DNA from: Clostridia bacterium
GTDB taxonomy: Bacteria > Bacillota > Clostridia > Oscillospirales > CAG-272
Direction: 5' to 3'
Length of the DNA stretch: 7,935 nt
Assembly (NCBI GenBank): GCA_017416885.1
Contig: JAFQAM010000209.1
Span: 1-7,935 of the forward strand
Positions 6,003-7,935 of this stretch are shown here, in pieces; position 1 is the first letter of the stretch; every line of letters begins with the position of its first letter. Under the pieces are notes generated by a model that did not search any database, was not told the DNA's origin, and was given only the letters and a program-made list of their open reading frames with translations. A program made the translations under genes and the position numbers.

Positions 6003-7935
6003 ATGGATTTCAAAAATTTGATGAAGCCCTTTAAGAGAAAGGTTATCATCGAAGCGTTTGTAAGAGCGATTGCCACAGGCTTGCTTTTCGGCTCAGGCTT
6101 ATCACTTTTACTCGCATTCATTTTCAGAGTGATTGCAAAATGCGATATGACTCAATTGTATGTTATCGTATCAACAATCGGCGCAGGTGTAGTATGTGCA
6201 TTAGTAATGGGCATTATCACCTACAAGAAGCGTTATGCAATTAACGCAGACAAGGTAGCAAAGAGAATTGACTCTTTAGGACTCGATGAACGCTTTACAA
6301 CAATGATGGAATACCGTAAGGATAAGTCATATGTTGCAAGAGTACAAAGAGAAGACACACAAAAAAGACTTGAAAAATTAGAATCAAAGAACCTTAAGGT
6401 AAAAACTCCTTATGTAAGATTAACAGCGGTTGTAGCTATGATCGTTGCTATCGTTCTTCTTTTCTTAATTCCTGTAAAGGCTGACCAATCTTCACAAGAG
6501 CAGCTTGAGGATATCCAACAAACAATCGACGAGGCATTCAAGGAAATCGAAGATAAGATTGAGGACTCTGAGGTTGATGAGGAAACCAAGGAAGAAATGA
6601 AGGAAGAGCTTGAGGACTTTAAGGAAAAGCTTGACGAAATGTTAAATGAGCCTCTTGAAAAGGACGAAACCGTTCAGGACAGAATTGAAGAGGTTTATGA
6701 GGAAATCAGAGATAAAGAGGAAGAAATTCAAGACGAGCTTGAAAAGGATCAGGAAATCATCGACGAATTAAAGAAGGATGAAACAACTGAGGACTTAGCA
6801 GACGCACTTGAAAAGCAGGATAAGGAAGAAATCGTTGACTCACTCGAAAAGATGGAGCAGCAGTTAACTGACCCTAACCTCTCAAAGGAAGAAAAGCAAG
6901 AAATCCTTGACCAAATCCAAGAGTCACTTGAAAACGCAGTTAACAAGGACGAGGAAGAGCTTAAGGATAAGATTGATGAAATTATGAACAACGAAAACCT
7001 CACAGAGCAAGAAAAGCAAGAGCAAATTGAGGAAGCTGTTCGTGATGAAAACCAGGACCTTCAAGATAAGATTGAAGATATAATGAAGGACGAGAGCCTT
7101 ACAGAGCAAGAAAAGCAAGAGCAAATCGAAGAGGCTATCGACCAGGATAAGAGCGAGCTTGAGGAAGCTCTTGACAACTTAAAGGAAAACCTTGAAAAGG
7201 CTGAGGAAACATTAAACGATCCAAACGCAACAGAAGAGGACTTCCAGGAAAAGGTTGACGAGGCAACAGACCAAGCAAAGGATGAGCTTCAAGAGGTTGT
7301 TGACCAAAACCAATTAAAGCAGGAAATCGCTGATGTTCTTGATAAGCTTGAGGAAGACTTAGTAGGCGAAGAGGACAAGGCAATTGACGATGTTATCGAG
7401 GAAAGCCGCGAGGAAATCGCTGACTCTAACCTTGATGAGCAGGAAAAGGACGACTTAAACGATGTCCTTGATGACCTTGAAAACAAGCTTGACGAAATCA
7501 AGAAAGACGAAACAATGAACGAGCAAGAGAAGACCGAGGCTAAAGAGGATGCTGTAAAGGATGCTCAGGACAAGATCGAGGATGCTCTTCAAAAGGAAGA
7601 AGAAAAGAGAGAAGAAATCTCCGAAAGCTTAGACAACGCTGCTGACAAGAATGAGAACGCAGACGAGCAGGTTAAGGAGGATATGAAGGATTTAGCAGAC
7701 GCAATCGAGTCCGGTGATAAGGAAAAGGTTGAAGAGGCTCTTGATAAGATGAAGGATGACCTGCTCCAATCAACAGACCAACAAAAGGACGCTCAGGATA
7801 TGGCTGATATGATTGAGGATGCTATGAAGGATGTTCAGGACTCCGATATGAAGGATGCTCTTGAAAACTTCAAGGAAAATCTTGAGAATTTAGCTGATAA
7901 GGCTGAAAAGAATGATCCTTCAACAGACCAAGAAA
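6003..7935 (+). CDS. Membrane-anchored, highly acidic helical-repeat protein (3' end outside window; DUF4175-like N-terminus?)
   Basis: The frame is open from ATG 6003 to the window end: at least 644 residues with no stop. AAGGAGGT at 5991-5998 and the promoter fix the start. Three membrane segments are predicted at about residues 22-44, 52-73 and 139-158. Lysine/arginine-rich parts (KPFKRK; 75-139) lie on the predicted cytoplasmic side, which places everything after about 160 outside. The loop RIDSLGLDERFTTMMEYRKDKSYVARVQREDTQKRLEKL (89-127) followed by a third membrane segment recalls DUF4175-like proteins; this is recognition by eye only. Residues 161-260 contain 46 Asp/Glu and 13 Lys/Arg, and the rest looks similar: long charged helices, likely coiled coil. 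A 33-residue unit repeats at 321-353 and 354-386 (20 of 33 identical, both with LTEQEKQEQIEEA), and related (L/M)xxxEK motifs recur at 293, 477 and 505. The only cysteines seen are 47 and 65. The gene is separate from the polysaccharide operon. Function unknown. Confidence 0.9.
   Translation, partial: MDFKNLMKPFKRKVIIEAFVRAIATGLLFGSGLSLLLAFIFRVIAKCDMTQLYVIVSTIGAGVVCALVMGIITYKKRYAINADKVAKRIDSLGLDERFTTMMEYRKDKSYVARVQREDTQKRLEKLESKNLKVKTPYVRLTAVVAMIVAIVLLFLIPVKADQSSQEQLEDIQQTIDEAFKEIEDKIEDSEVDEETKEEMKEELEDFKEKLDEMLNEPLEKDETVQDRIEEVYEEIRDKEEEIQDELEKDQEIIDELKKDETTEDLADALEKQDKEEIVDSLEKMEQQLTDPNLSKEEKQEILDQIQESLENAVNKDEEELKDKIDEIMNNENLTEQEKQEQIEEAVRDENQDLQDKIEDIMKDESLTEQEKQEQIEEAIDQDKSELEEALDNLKENLEKAEETLNDPNATEEDFQEKVDEATDQAKDELQEVVDQNQLKQEIADVLDKLEEDLVGEEDKAIDDVIEESREEIADSNLDEQEKDDLNDVLDDLENKLDEIKKDETMNEQEKTEAKEDAVKDAQDKIEDALQKEEEKREEISESLDNAADKNENADEQVKEDMKDLADAIESGDKEKVEEALDKMKDDLLQSTDQQKDAQDMADMIEDAMKDVQDSDMKDALENFKENLENLADKAEKNDPSTDQE
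6963..7160 (+). repeat. Two 99-bp tandem repeats inside the acidic protein gene
   Basis: Units 6963-7061 and 7062-7160 encode 33 residues each. An exact 26-nt match (7002-7027 and 7101-7126) and an exact 11-nt match (GATAAGATTGA at 6966 and 7065) both sit 99 nt apart. This points to a fairly recent in-frame duplication within an older helical repeat array. Confidence 0.85.

Noticed and set aside
6749..7501. Minus-strand open frames rich in Ser, Leu and Phe
   Set aside because: They are reverse-strand shadows of GAA/GAG/AAG-rich codons in the acidic protein gene. The + frame has a promoter, ribosome site and continuous coding character.

Overview
The window looks like chromosomal DNA from a low-to-moderate-GC Firmicute, most likely a clostridial (Oscillospiraceae/Lachnospiraceae-type) gut organism. 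This rests on AGGAGG-type ribosome sites, TTGnnn/TATAAT promoters, an AT-rich intergenic region and a class of short hairpin repeats that I associate with such genomes. The species assignment is inference.

Positions 3-5194 are the 3' end of a surface polysaccharide (capsule/EPS) operon read on the + strand. It starts with the C-terminal part of a Wzx-type flippase that is cut by the window edge. Then come capE/fnlA, a nucleotidyltransferase-fold protein of unknown role, capF/fnlB and capG/fnlC. CapE, CapF and CapG together are the complete known route from UDP-GlcNAc to UDP-N-acetyl-L-fucosamine (UDP-L-FucNAc), so the polymer made here very probably contains L-FucNAc. Spacing is tight (11 nt, a TAATG overlap, 1 nt, 21 nt), which indicates one transcript. 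A strong symmetric hairpin (5196-5240) directly after capG closes the operon.

Positions 5241-5548 hold no gene but a mosaic of short repeats. Two blocks of 7-bp-period repeats (5241-5310 and 5528-5548) bracket a set of small hairpins joined by ATATCGA and two 27-nt GTAGGGG hairpins. Variants of the same hairpin keep their stems through paired changes. Positions 5549-6002 are an AT-rich control region with a possible extended -10 promoter and a 7-bp hairpin. A near-consensus promoter (TTGCAA, 17 bp, TATAAT) follows, with an inverted repeat overlapping its -35 box.

From 6003 to the window end runs an open frame of at least 644 codons with no stop. It encodes a membrane protein with three predicted N-terminal membrane segments and a very acidic, helical, repeat-containing region of at least 480 residues, predicted to lie outside the membrane. 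It is a separate transcription unit from the polysaccharide operon. Its function is unknown; the N-terminal layout resembles DUF4175-like proteins. The two least understood items are the nucleotidyltransferase gene embedded between capE and capF, and this acidic protein.
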